Made by a program: the position numbers and the translations under genes | Shown: one piece after another, positions 24,900 to 30,030 of the stretch | Numbering within the stretch: position 1 is the stretch's first letter | How the letters are laid out: each line of letters starts with the position of its first letter | Notes under the pieces: generated by a model | The model's database searches: none | The model's input: only the letters and a program-made list of their open reading frames with translations | What the model was told of the DNA's origin: nothing | Virus record (IMG/VR): IMGVR_UViG_3300025086_000113 | Location: 1 to 34,164 of that record | DNA length: 34,164 bases | Direction: 5' to 3' (one strand) | DNA from: a virus

Positions 24900-25122
24900 C
24901 TTCATCCTTTACAAATAGTTCATGTGGTATCTTATCCCATTCCTCACGCCTGATACGCCACTTGTCATGTTGTATCGGTGTGCAGAAGCGCACCCACTTA
25001 CGGCCTACCACTACCCATACAAGGCGTGTGCCGCATACTGGATAGCGTGTGTCATATAGGTCACAGCGATACAGCTTGGCGTTAGACCACGTTGCTTCGG
25101 TTGGTTGCCAGCTAGGTGACAT
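24889..25122 (-). CDS. Small basic-aromatic protein, unknown
   Basis: 77 residues from ATG 25122, with AGGAG seven bases upstream (GAGGAGAATTGAT before the ATG). An upstream extension in the same frame has no site and overlaps the previous gene widely. The product is rich in Trp and Arg (SPSWQPTEATWSNAKLYRC, LVWVVVGRKWVRFC, KWRIRREEWDK) and ends acidic (VKDEDDE). Three cysteines. The strand-rich core could be a small SH3-like or OB-like fold. Family not recognised. Confidence 0.55.
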   Translation of the reverse strand: MSPSWQPTEATWSNAKLYRCDLYDTRYPVCGTRLVWVVVGRKWVRFCTPIQHDKWRIRREEWDKIPHELFVKDEDDE

Positions 25123-25123
25123 A

Positions 25124-25333
25124 TCAATTCTCCTCTGGCTTTGGGTACATCCACTCCGCATTGTAGTAGATAACTTCCCAGTTAATACCAATGGTAGCAT
25201 CGTGATTATGGTCTAAATTATGCAACACCTCAAGTGCCTGTTCTCTGGTGAGCCATTCACACTCTTGCATTACATCCTCAACAGACCACACGATTGCTAT
25301 TTCATCGTCTTGTAATTCAATTGTTTTAGGCAT
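25124..25333 (-). CDS. Small acidic protein, unknown
   Basis: 69 residues from ATG 25333, which has GGAG seven bases upstream; the longer in-frame start at 25357 overlaps the small gene before it. The sequence PKTIELQDDEIAIVWSVEDVMQ, then LTREQALEVLHNLDHNHDATIG and INWEVIYYNAEW suggests a helix-strand fold with an EF-hand-like acidic loop, though not a canonical one. Related-looking short proteins with the phrase ALEVLHNLDHNHDA occur in phages, from memory, without function. It ends two bases from the next gene's ATG. Confidence 0.6.
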   Translation of the reverse strand: MPKTIELQDDEIAIVWSVEDVMQECEWLTREQALEVLHNLDHNHDATIGINWEVIYYNAEWMYPKPEEN

Positions 25334-25334
25334 A

Positions 25335-25436
25335 TCAATTCTCCTTCCATGCTTCAATCATTAGGTATCCTACGACTAGGACAGTGACAACCAGAAACCC
25401 AATGATGAACAGGTCATCCATGCCCACATCAGGCAT
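25335..25436 (-). CDS. 33-residue single-pass membrane micropeptide (candidate)
   Basis: A short frame from ATG 25436 to TGA 25335-25337 encodes MPDVGMDDLFIIGFLVV... with one hydrophobic helix of about 19 residues and a charged end (EAWKEN). The codons for its last residues contain the GGAG of the next gene, and its stop lies one base before that gene's ATG, the tight coupling seen across this operon. No strong ribosome site precedes it, and ATG 25421 is a second start option. The gap between its neighbours is otherwise unexplained. Confidence 0.5.
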   Translation of the reverse strand: MPDVGMDDLFIIGFLVVTVLVVGYLMIEAWKEN

Positions 25437-25467
25437 CTGGTTTTGTACACATAGGATTGTGTTGCAG

Positions 25468-25656
25468 TTAAGCACTGTCATACTCTTTGACAAAATCAAA
25501 TTCTATTTGTTTGTCAGGGTACAATGCTTGTGCCATATCCAAGACAGTCCGCACAGCATCTTCCCATGTGTGGTGGTCACGTAGCATCACGCTGTCTACA
25601 TTGTAAACACCACGCTCTGCACCTATCGTTAGTCCTATTTCATATGTTGTCTGCAC
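25468..25656 (-). CDS. Small protein, unknown (GTG start)
   Basis: 62 residues. The start is GTG 25656, supported by GAGGAG seven bases upstream. The protein reads QTTYEIGLTIGAERGVYNV, then a helix (WEDAVRTVLDMAQAL) and IEFDFVKEYDSA, an alpha/beta pattern with a beta-hairpin-like start. It overlaps the end of the zinc-ribbon gene upstream by 17 bases. No cysteines. Not recognised. Confidence 0.55.
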   Translation of the reverse strand: MQTTYEIGLTIGAERGVYNVDSVMLRDHHTWEDAVRTVLDMAQALYPDKQIEFDFVKEYDSA

Positions 25657-25837
25657 TTTCAGTCTCCTCTATCAAATGTACTTCTTTGTTGCAAGTATTG
25701 CATCTGCTTTTTGGATTTATAAAATCCGTGTACACATCCTCGTCATACATCAGCATCCACGAGATGCGGTTGGCACAAACCCATGAGAGTTCCCATACAT
25801 CTGTGCCACCACACTCATAACAGACCCATTTACTCAT
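25640..25837 (-). CDS. Small zinc-ribbon protein
   Basis: 65 residues with two Cys pairs: WVCYECGGTD (C6, C9) and RCNTCNKEV (C46, C49), about 36 residues apart, forming a zinc ribbon. Between them is a Trp-rich insert (ELSWVCANRISWMLMYDED) with an extra Cys. ATG 25837 overlaps the stop of the preceding gene (ATGA). Such ribbons are common in early phage microproteins; a role in nucleic acid or protein binding is possible. Confidence 0.7.
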   Translation of the reverse strand: MSKWVCYECGGTDVWELSWVCANRISWMLMYDEDVYTDFINPKSRCNTCNKEVHLIEETESADNI

Positions 25838-26217
25838 GCAACCTTCTTACCTTTACCACGCCCACCACGGGCAAGGTCACGGATATTATTGACACGGAAG
25901 CTACCTATCTCAACAAAGATAATATCCTCACGGCTCTTACGTCTGATAGCCTGACCAAGTTGCTTGTGCATGTGGTCAAGTACGATACCTGCTACCGCTT
26001 CGGTAGTGTATTGCAGGTAGCCACCACAGTCACGCTTGGCATCTCTTGCGGCTTCAAGTGCAAGATTGTAAAACTTGTAACGTCCTAGCTTCACGCCATG
26101 ATATTGTGCATACAAGGCTTCTACTTTGGACAGCTTTGCTTCGATCTCAGGTGATGCAAGCACTTGTCCTGTCTTGCCTGTTGAACGCTGGTGATATGTT
26201 ACAGTTTTGATTGTCAT
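25834..26217 (-). CDS. Small basic protein, unknown (early operon)
   Basis: 127 residues from ATG 26217, which has AAAGGAG eight bases upstream; a much longer in-frame extension lies inside the previous gene and is rejected. The sequence runs TIKTVTYHQRSTGKTGQ, then helices (EIEAKLSKVEALYAQYHG, YNLALEAARDAKRD, HKQLGQAIRRKSREDI) and a Gly/Lys-rich basic end (ARGGRGKGKKVA). This suggests a nucleic acid-binding protein. The palindrome AGTCCG-ATAG-CGGACT sits 32 bases upstream, within the end of the preceding gene. A perfect hairpin (CTACCG/CGGTAG, 25992-26006) lies inside the gene. Confidence 0.55.
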   Translation of the reverse strand: MTIKTVTYHQRSTGKTGQVLASPEIEAKLSKVEALYAQYHGVKLGRYKFYNLALEAARDAKRDCGGYLQYTTEAVAGIVLDHMHKQLGQAIRRKSREDIIFVEIGSFRVNNIRDLARGGRGKGKKVA

Positions 26218-26230
26218 AATAAAATCTCCT

Positions 26231-26626
26231 TTACAGTTGGTTAGTTGATAGTCCGCTATCGGACTTAGGAAGTGCATACACTTCTGGTTTCCCATTGTGT
26301 GTAAACACAGAGATAACGTGTACATCTGTCACTGGCTCACCAGTGTCAGCAAATACAAACGTATCATTCTTGTATGGATTATAGGTCACTGGTCTACCAT
26401 CATAACGAGTGGCAACACCCTTGTGTGTGCCGCCAGTGCCTACAGCAAAGGCATGGACATTCTTCTTGCCCTCTTGACGCACCTTGGCCTGTCCTGCTTT
26501 ACGCACTACAAACTTGGCATCATACAAGGTAAACGCCTCGACATGATTGCAAACACGGCCTGTCTTGCAGTTTTGCAGTGACCATATCTTCTTATGAAGG
26601 TTCCAATATATTCTGTATTTAAGCAT
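26231..26626 (-). CDS. Basic protein of unknown function
   Basis: 131 residues from ATG 26626, with AGGAG seven bases upstream. The longer frame to 26761 is excluded because it runs through the next gene upstream. The N-terminal third (KYRIYWNLHKKIWSLQNC, then GRVCNHVEAFTLYDAKFVV) is a strand-helix unit with two Cys; a basic middle follows (KAGQAKVRQEGKKNVHAF). The C-terminal part (VTYNPYKNDTFVFADTGEP, VISVFTHNGKPEVYALP) is beta-rich. The pattern resembles small phage proteins whose function is unknown. Its last codons carry the shared palindrome at 26250-26265. Confidence 0.55.
   Translation of the reverse strand: MLKYRIYWNLHKKIWSLQNCKTGRVCNHVEAFTLYDAKFVVRKAGQAKVRQEGKKNVHAFAVGTGGTHKGVATRYDGRPVTYNPYKNDTFVFADTGEPVTDVHVISVFTHNGKPEVYALPKSDSGLSTNQL
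26250..26265. repeat. Shared palindrome, copy 1 of 5
   Basis: Leftward-strand form AGTCCG-ATAG-CGGACT, within the last codons of the 131-residue gene and 32 bases upstream of the start at 26217. Its presence inside coding sequence suggests selection on the element as well as on the protein. Confidence 0.7.
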
Positions 26627-26795
26627 AGCTTTGCTCCTGTATCTTACGCTTTGCATTACGTGCCGCTTTGCGGTCACGCTTCCAGTCGTCACGCTTTGGG
26701 TTGGCAGTCTTACGCACTGGCAACTTCTCAAATACGCTAACGTCATTCCAGTCATGGTCAAATTCAGGATTTATCATTGTGTGTTTTGTTCGCAC
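26619..26795 (-). CDS. Small basic protein, 58 residues (GTG start)
   Basis: GTG at 26795 has AAGGAG seven bases upstream; an in-frame ATG at 26777 has none, so GTG is preferred. The stop TAA is at 26619-26621. The product starts MRTKHTMINPEFDHDWNDV and ends with a basic helix (KRDDWKRDRKAARNAKRKI). It overlaps the start of the next gene by eight bases and the end of the previous gene by 32. A protein with this charge is likely to bind nucleic acid. Not recognised. Confidence 0.65.
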   Translation of the reverse strand: MRTKHTMINPEFDHDWNDVSVFEKLPVRKTANPKRDDWKRDRKAARNAKRKIQEQSYA

Positions 26796-26910
26796 GGTCT
26801 TGCTCCTTTTTGCGATTGTACTTCTTTTTGTCAGGCACTACTTGTGAACGTCTGCGATTACTCTGTAGGAGTGCCTTGGCTACAGGGTTGATAGTATTTC
26901 TAATTCGCAT
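26764..26910 (-). CDS. Small basic protein, DUF7230-like
   Basis: 48 residues, ATG 26910 with GGAG eight bases upstream. The core TINPVAKALLQSNRRRSQVVPDKKKYNRKKEQD matches, from memory, a very common short phage protein (DUF7230: NPVAKAL...QVVP.KK.Y.RK). About a third of the residues are Lys or Arg. Function unknown; a nucleic acid or ribosome ligand is plausible. The shared palindrome AGTCCG-ACAG-CGGACT is 14 bases upstream of the start, just beyond the ribosome site, and a large stem-loop lies before that. Confidence 0.7.
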   Translation of the reverse strand: MRIRNTINPVAKALLQSNRRRSQVVPDKKKYNRKKEQDRANKTHNDKS

Positions 26911-26924
26911 TTGTAAATCTCCAT

Positions 26925-26940
26925 AGTCCGCTGTCGGACT
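26925..26940. repeat. Shared palindrome AGTCCG-N4-CGGACT, copy 2 of 5
   Basis: On the leftward strand this reads AGTCCG-ACAG-CGGACT, 14 bases upstream of the ATG at 26910. The same element occurs at 26250-26265, 28204-28219, 28752-28767 and 29682-29697. Perfect 6-bp arms around four bases fit either a DNA operator for a dimeric regulator or an RNA hairpin next to the ribosome site. Confidence 0.75.
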
Positions 26941-27010
26941 TATCTAGTATACCTAAGTGTAATACACTTTCACTAAAGTTCAAGTGTTATTACACGTAAG
27001 GTATACGTAA
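26941..27010 (-). promoter_or_regulatory. Large intergenic stem-loop, copy 1
   Basis: Outer arms GTATACCT (26947-26954) and AGGTATAC (26999-27006) enclose inner arms GTGTAATACACTT (26957-26969) and AAGTGTTATTACAC (26982-26995, one bulge). The loop is related to that of a second element at 28228-28288 (TTTCACTA...TTCAAGTG in both). It lies just after the stop of the 228-residue gene and before the shared palindrome. No T-tract follows, so it is not a simple terminator; RNA processing or transcript protection is possible. Confidence 0.6.
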
Positions 27011-27015
27011 GAGGT

Positions 27016-27702
27016 TTAGCCAACTGCCACAGCATTAGCTTTCTTCTTGCTAGTGCCATGAGCAGGGAAGCCAATGATGAAGTCACGCTGCCTCTGGCAA
27101 AGCTGGCAAGTGGCACAGGATACATCATCTCGTATTGCTGCAGGACACACAACTACCTTGCGACCTTGTGGCGTGGTAGTGTTTGTAGTCTGGTCAATAG
27201 GCAATACTGTAGCCACAGGAGCAACATCCAAGTCAGCAAGCTGGTCAGCATGGGCTAGGTTATTAGCAGATAGATTGACAGTAAAACCGGAACGGTTCAT
27301 CTGCATCACAATCATACGGTTACGCTCACTTTCAATCACAGGATAGTGAGTGTATGTAAAGCCACGCTTGCCCTCATTAGCTTGTGTCAATTCCATGCAA
27401 GCTGTAGCGTCAAGCTGGTCATTGCGTCCGGGCAAGTCACCTGCCTGATTGTGCCGCCACAAAGTGTCAGCTTTCAGATTGGCAATCTTGCCAGTAAATA
27501 CTGACCAAGTGTCACCACGGGTTTTGTCGGATACCTTCATCCAGTGCATCTTGACATGGCCTGATTCTGCGTAGCAGCCACCCTCATTCGCATTATTGAA
27601 TGGGCAAGCTGGTGGGCAAGTCTGTGCTTCAGTGGTGGACACAGGAATCTTGCCTGTCTTGACGTTCTTAGATTGCATAGTCAAGTGTACTTGATAAGTC
27701 AT
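27016..27702 (-). CDS. Conserved Cys-rich phage protein (DUF7227-like)
   Basis: 228 residues from ATG 27702, with GGAG seven bases upstream. The N-terminal block TYQVHLTMQSKNVKTGKIPVS, then TCPPACPFNN and GGCYAESGHVKMHW, is a pattern I know from many phage and plasmid proteins (DUF7227, from memory). The C-terminal part has VVVCPAAIRDDVSCATCQLC, adding five cysteines. At least eight Cys in two clusters suggests metal or Fe-S binding, perhaps two zinc sites. The middle contains YPVIESERNRMIVMQMN and GFTVNLSANN, alpha/beta in character. No catalytic motif is assigned in the family as far as I know. The C-terminus (HGTSKKKANAVAVG) is basic. Confidence 0.7.
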   Translation of the reverse strand: MTYQVHLTMQSKNVKTGKIPVSTTEAQTCPPACPFNNANEGGCYAESGHVKMHWMKVSDKTRGDTWSVFTGKIANLKADTLWRHNQAGDLPGRNDQLDATACMELTQANEGKRGFTYTHYPVIESERNRMIVMQMNRSGFTVNLSANNLAHADQLADLDVAPVATVLPIDQTTNTTTPQGRKVVVCPAAIRDDVSCATCQLCQRQRDFIIGFPAHGTSKKKANAVAVG

Positions 27703-27706
27703 GTCA

Positions 27707-27913
27707 TTACTCCGTAAAAGGTTGAACTTCAAAGTCATCTGTAAGCCAACGTATGTCATTAGTTCTTACAGATTGCAACAGCATTGAGCCAGTAGGCCAA
27801 GCTGGTACACGTTTAGGCAAAGGCAACACAAGCCACAGCGTACCATGCTCATTGACACGGTTCTTGCCATGCCTTGTTTTGCCAAGCAAAGATATTATCT
27901 TTCCCTTTATCAT
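27707..27913 (-). CDS. Small protein, unknown
   Basis: 68 residues, ATG 27913 with GGAG six bases upstream, overlapping the zinc-finger gene by ATGA. A basic N-terminus (IKGKIISLLGKTRHGKNRVNEHG) is followed by strands (TLWLVLPLPKRVPAWP, SMLLQSVRTNDIRWLTDD). This might be a small SH3-like barrel. It ends close to the ribosome site of the next gene. A long-range inverted repeat (ATCTGTAAG at 27738-27746 with CTTACAGAT at 27766-27774) lies within it. Family not recognised. Confidence 0.55.
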   Translation of the reverse strand: MIKGKIISLLGKTRHGKNRVNEHGTLWLVLPLPKRVPAWPTGSMLLQSVRTNDIRWLTDDFEVQPFTE

Positions 27914-28185
27914 CTCAATCTCCGATTTTCAAGTTCACTTTTTAGTTCGGCCAAATATCCATACTGAGACGGAGTGCTTGGCGGGTCAGTAACAAACGCA
28001 TCAATAGCCGCTTGTATATCATACACACCGCCATCTGCAATTTCATCAGCAGCGTCATGCATACCTTGATTGAACTCGTACCTATGGTACAGTTCACAAT
28101 AACACTCACCACACAAATAATCTTCGTCATCTGGTACGAACATTAAGTTGTTTTGGGTATCACAACAAGCACATTTTCTACTCAT
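27910..28185 (-). CDS. Small zinc-finger protein
   Basis: 91 residues, ATG 28185 with CGGAG upstream. The N-terminus carries CACCDTQNN (C5, C7, C8) and LCGECYCELYHRY (C25, C28, C30), a treble-clef or zinc-ribbon-like arrangement, followed by helices (QGMHDAADEIADGG, DIQAAIDAFVTD, YLAELKSELENRRL). Resembles HNH- or recombination endonuclease VII-like zinc cores, but the catalytic His/Asn are not evident. The shared palindrome lies 18 bases before the start. An RNA- or DNA-binding role is likely. Confidence 0.6.
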   Translation of the reverse strand: MSRKCACCDTQNNLMFVPDDEDYLCGECYCELYHRYEFNQGMHDAADEIADGGVYDIQAAIDAFVTDPPSTPSQYGYLAELKSELENRRLR

Positions 28186-28203
28186 TTCAAACTCCGTTTG
28201 TAA

Positions 28204-28219
28204 AGTCCGCTGTCGGACT
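28204..28219. repeat. Shared palindrome, copy 3 of 5
   Basis: Leftward-strand form AGTCCG-ACAG-CGGACT, identical to copies 2 and 4, 18 bases upstream of the ATG at 28185, with the second large stem-loop directly before it. Confidence 0.75.
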
Positions 28220-28290
28220 ATGGTTGGTAGTGTATATAAGTAAATACACTTTCACTATGTTTCAAGTGTATTTACGTTATTCACACTAAA
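28220..28290 (-). promoter_or_regulatory. Large intergenic stem-loop, copy 2
   Basis: Core arms GTAAATACACTT (28240-28251) and AAGTGTATTTAC (28264-28275) pair perfectly; ATAA/TTAT and TAGTGT/ACACTA extend the stem outward to 28228 and 28288. The loop TCACTATGTTTC is close to that of the element at 26947-27006, so the two are diverged copies. The outer arm reaches the stop codon of the gene at 28286. It is followed (leftward) by a shared palindrome, the same order as in copy 1. Confidence 0.6.
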
Positions 28291-28501
28291 GCAAACTGTC
28301 AAGTATTGCCAAAGCGTCAGCTTTGTCTTTCTCTTTGCGATACAAAGCCAAGCAAGCATCAGCTTGACCAGTCACGTAAACCCGAAAGTCAGGCCGTGTC
28401 TCCGGCTCATAGCTACGGCTATAGGCTTTGCTATCCATGCTACGCCAGCTTGAGCCTAAAGGCTTGTGTTTACCCATTGGGGTAATAAATTTTCTAGCCA
28501 T
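28286..28501 (-). CDS. Small basic protein, unknown
   Basis: 71 residues from ATG 28501, with GAGG about ten bases upstream; the in-frame start at 28528 lies within the previous gene. The N-terminal half is basic and Ser-rich (ARKFITPMGKHKPLGSSWRS, AYSRSYEPETRPDF) and the C-terminal half helical (GQADACLALYRKEKDKADALAIL). Several small perfect hairpins lie in the gene (for example TTACCC/GGGTAA at 28470-28485, CAAAGC/GCTTTG at 28310-28325). Not recognised. Confidence 0.55.
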   Translation of the reverse strand: MARKFITPMGKHKPLGSSWRSMDSKAYSRSYEPETRPDFRVYVTGQADACLALYRKEKDKADALAILDSLL

Positions 28502-28730
28502 TGTTTCTGTACCTCGCAATAATTTCATTATGAACTCGATCAGTTCTGATGTTATCTAGCTTATCTTTGATAGCTAGACCCATAGCCCAAGTCATAAAGC
28601 TGATACACCAGCAGATACCACCAGTCATTGGATCAATGACCACGGCTATGATTGCACCACCTGCAAAGCATATGAACGCAATGCACCACCAGAACAGGCA
28701 ACAGACAGTTAAGAAATACTCATAAAACAT
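28494..28730 (-). CDS. Small two-helix membrane protein
   Basis: 78 residues from ATG 28730, with GGAG eight bases upstream; a TTG two codons earlier is less likely. Two hydrophobic segments: about 3-32 (EYFLTVCCLFWWCIAFICF then GGAIIAVVID) and 36-53 (TGGICWCISFMTWAMGLA). A charged helical tail follows (KDKLDNIRTDRVHNEIIARYR). Unusually rich in Cys and Trp. As an early gene it may alter the host membrane or block superinfection; there is no direct evidence. It contains a perfect hairpin GTCATTG/CAATGAC (28624-28640) and a bulged 10-bp one at 28555-28578. Confidence 0.6.
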   Translation of the reverse strand: MFYEYFLTVCCLFWWCIAFICFAGGAIIAVVIDPMTGGICWCISFMTWAMGLAIKDKLDNIRTDRVHNEIIARYRNNG

Positions 28731-28751
28731 TTTCAATACTCCGTATTGTTA

Positions 28752-28767
28752 AGTCCGCTGTCGGACT
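28752..28767. repeat. Shared palindrome, copy 4 of 5
   Basis: Leftward-strand form AGTCCG-ACAG-CGGACT, about 21 bases upstream of ATG 28730, between the stop hairpin of the 211-residue gene and the ribosome site of the small membrane protein gene. Confidence 0.75.
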
Positions 28768-28787
28768 ATGAAAAGGTAGACTGCAGC

Positions 28788-29423
28788 TTACGCTGCAGCC
28801 TTGATTACTGACTTGTCAGTAGAGTCATCTAGCATTTCCAACTGCTCTTTTAGAGCAGCTAGGAACTTGGCTTTGGATACACCGTTCAGTTCACACTGAA
28901 CTAACGCTTCCAAAGCAATGTCGGAAGCTGACAGTGGAGCCTTTGGCTCAACAGAGGACTTGTCCTCAATGGCTGGAACCTCTGGTTCTACAGGTGTCTC
29001 AACCTCTGGTTGAACAGGGTCTTTCTCAACCTTTGGGTTGACAATTTTGTCTACCTCTTTCAAGAGGTCTTTCATGTGGCAAATCGTAGATTTCTTGCCA
29101 AGCAAATCGTTTTCAACGATTACATGGAAGTTCTCAAAGAACTTCATAGCTTCACTTCTTCGTTGCTTTGCAACGGTATGAAGATTGGCATCTTTCAGCA
29201 AAGCTGAATCAGTCTTCTTGCCACCAGACTGCTTTAGCAGTTCAAGACAGATTTCTCCAAGGGAGAACCAGAAGCCATCTTTAGCACAAAGTGCTTTGAA
29301 GCGGTTGACATCACCTCTGGTGATTGACTTATCCCAACGGGATAACACTAAGCCTTTGGCTTGAACAGTGTTGTTAGCTTCAGCTAATTGAGCAGCGAAA
29401 GATTTTTTGGTTGAGTTTGCCAT
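28788..29423 (-). CDS. First gene of the leftward block: helical protein with Pro/Glu linker, unknown function
   Basis: 211 residues, ATG 29423 with TAGGAGA nine bases upstream. The N-terminal ~125 residues are helical and basic (STKKSFAAQLAEANNTVQA, GLVLSRWDKSITRGDVNRF, LGEICLELLKQSGGKK, TVAKQRRSEAMKFFENF). A linker rich in Pro, Glu and Val follows (about 130-165, EKDPVQPEVETPVEPEVP), and a small C-terminal helical domain (SASDIALEALVQCELNGVSKAKFLAALKEQLEML). It could be a regulator, but I do not recognise a DNA-binding motif. At the DNA level it is exceptional: about 22 short perfect hairpins tile the whole gene. The ribosome site pairs into a long leader hairpin. Confidence 0.65.
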   Translation of the reverse strand: MANSTKKSFAAQLAEANNTVQAKGLVLSRWDKSITRGDVNRFKALCAKDGFWFSLGEICLELLKQSGGKKTDSALLKDANLHTVAKQRRSEAMKFFENFHVIVENDLLGKKSTICHMKDLLKEVDKIVNPKVEKDPVQPEVETPVEPEVPAIEDKSSVEPKAPLSASDIALEALVQCELNGVSKAKFLAALKEQLEMLDDSTDKSVIKAAA

Positions 29424-29430
29424 TTGAATT

Positions 29431-29520
29431 TCTCCTAAGTTGAAGGTTTTATAAAGATATATTAATTACTCACCATAAATGGTGATTAATATATCTGTTA
29501 AAACCGTAACAACTTAGAGA
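29431..29520 (-). promoter_or_regulatory. Long leader hairpin sequestering the ribosome site of the first leftward gene
   Basis: Nested arms: CTAAGTTG (29435-29442) with CAACTTAG (29510-29517), GGTTTTA (29445-29451) with TAAAACC (29499-29505), GATATATTAAT (29456-29466) with ATTAATATATC (29485-29495), and TCACCAT (29470-29476) with ATGGTGA (29479-29485), about 35 bp in total. On the leftward message the AGGAGA ribosome site forms the 3' base of this stem, pairing with a UCUCU segment. This predicts translational control or RNase III cleavage of the leader. Confidence 0.7.
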
Positions 29521-29681
29521 GATTTTTCCTGTGACGCATCATGCCATCGTCTGCCCGTGCCGTTTCCCGTGTGGTTGCAGGAAACTACGTTTCCGAAACT
29601 GGTGCGTGAAACTCGTGAGGGACTGTGACCCGTTAGCAACAGGGGGTGTGGTATTTCTGCAACATCTTTAGATGTTAATTT

Positions 29682-29697
29682 AGTCCGACATCGGACT
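29682..29697. repeat. Shared palindrome, copy 5 of 5
   Basis: Leftward-strand form AGTCCG-ATGT-CGGACT, in the non-coding region 258 bases upstream of the start at 29423, among the tiled hairpins. It is the only copy not close to a start codon. Confidence 0.7.
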
Positions 29698-30030
29698 TGT
29701 TCCACCTTTGGTGAATTAGGTGTATCATCTCTCCACTTTCAGTGGATTTCTGTAGCACTGACCTTTACAGTCATGCTAAAGCATGGCAACTGTTACCACA
29801 ACAGTTGTTTCACAACTGCAGAGTATTGTTTTTGTTGCATATTCCTTGAATATGTCTGCTGATTACAGGCAGAATGAGGGCATTTATCCAAATACCTACC
29901 CATAATACGCAGCATTTGGCGCACACCATGACGGGTATGCGTGGGCCACCCCCGGGCGTACTGGATATATATACACAGAAATACACAGATCAGGTAAATT
30001 GATTGTTAACCACAGAAGCAACTGACATGT

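Larger units (their letters stand above)
28781..29854. repeat. Tiled array of short perfect hairpins, all different
   Basis: About 25 perfect inverted repeats with stems of 6-8 bp and loops of 2-4 nt lie here, plus several 5-bp ones. Examples: CTGCAGC/GCTGCAG (28781-28798), CTGCTCT/AGAGCAG (28842), ACCTCTT/AAGAGGT (29053), AATCGTT/AACGATT (29105), GAAGTTCT/AGAACTTC (29127), CGTTGC/GCAACG (29161), TTCTCC/GGAGAA (29253), TTATCCC/GGGATAA (29329), TTAGCT/AGCTAA (29374), AACATCT/AGATGTT (29661), TCCACT/AGTGGA (29732), CATGCT/AGCATG (29772), CAGTTGT/ACAACTG (29802), CATATTC/GAATATG (29838). Random DNA of this length should hold about one such site. Stems differ in sequence, so it is not a copied repeat or a CRISPR array. 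Confidence 0.85.

Noticed and set aside
28781-28798. Rho-independent terminator at the stop of the 211-residue gene
   Set aside because: CTGCAGC/GCTGCAG spans the stop codon but lacks a U-tract on the leftward transcript (CTACCTTTTC follows); better seen as one of the tiled hairpins.
29514-29705. 63-codon leftward reading frame
   Set aside because: It has no ribosome site, lies inside the hairpin-rich leader, and its product has no plausible pattern; treated as chance.
28781-29854. CRISPR array
   Set aside because: The hairpins are regularly spaced, but there is no shared repeat sequence; each stem is different.
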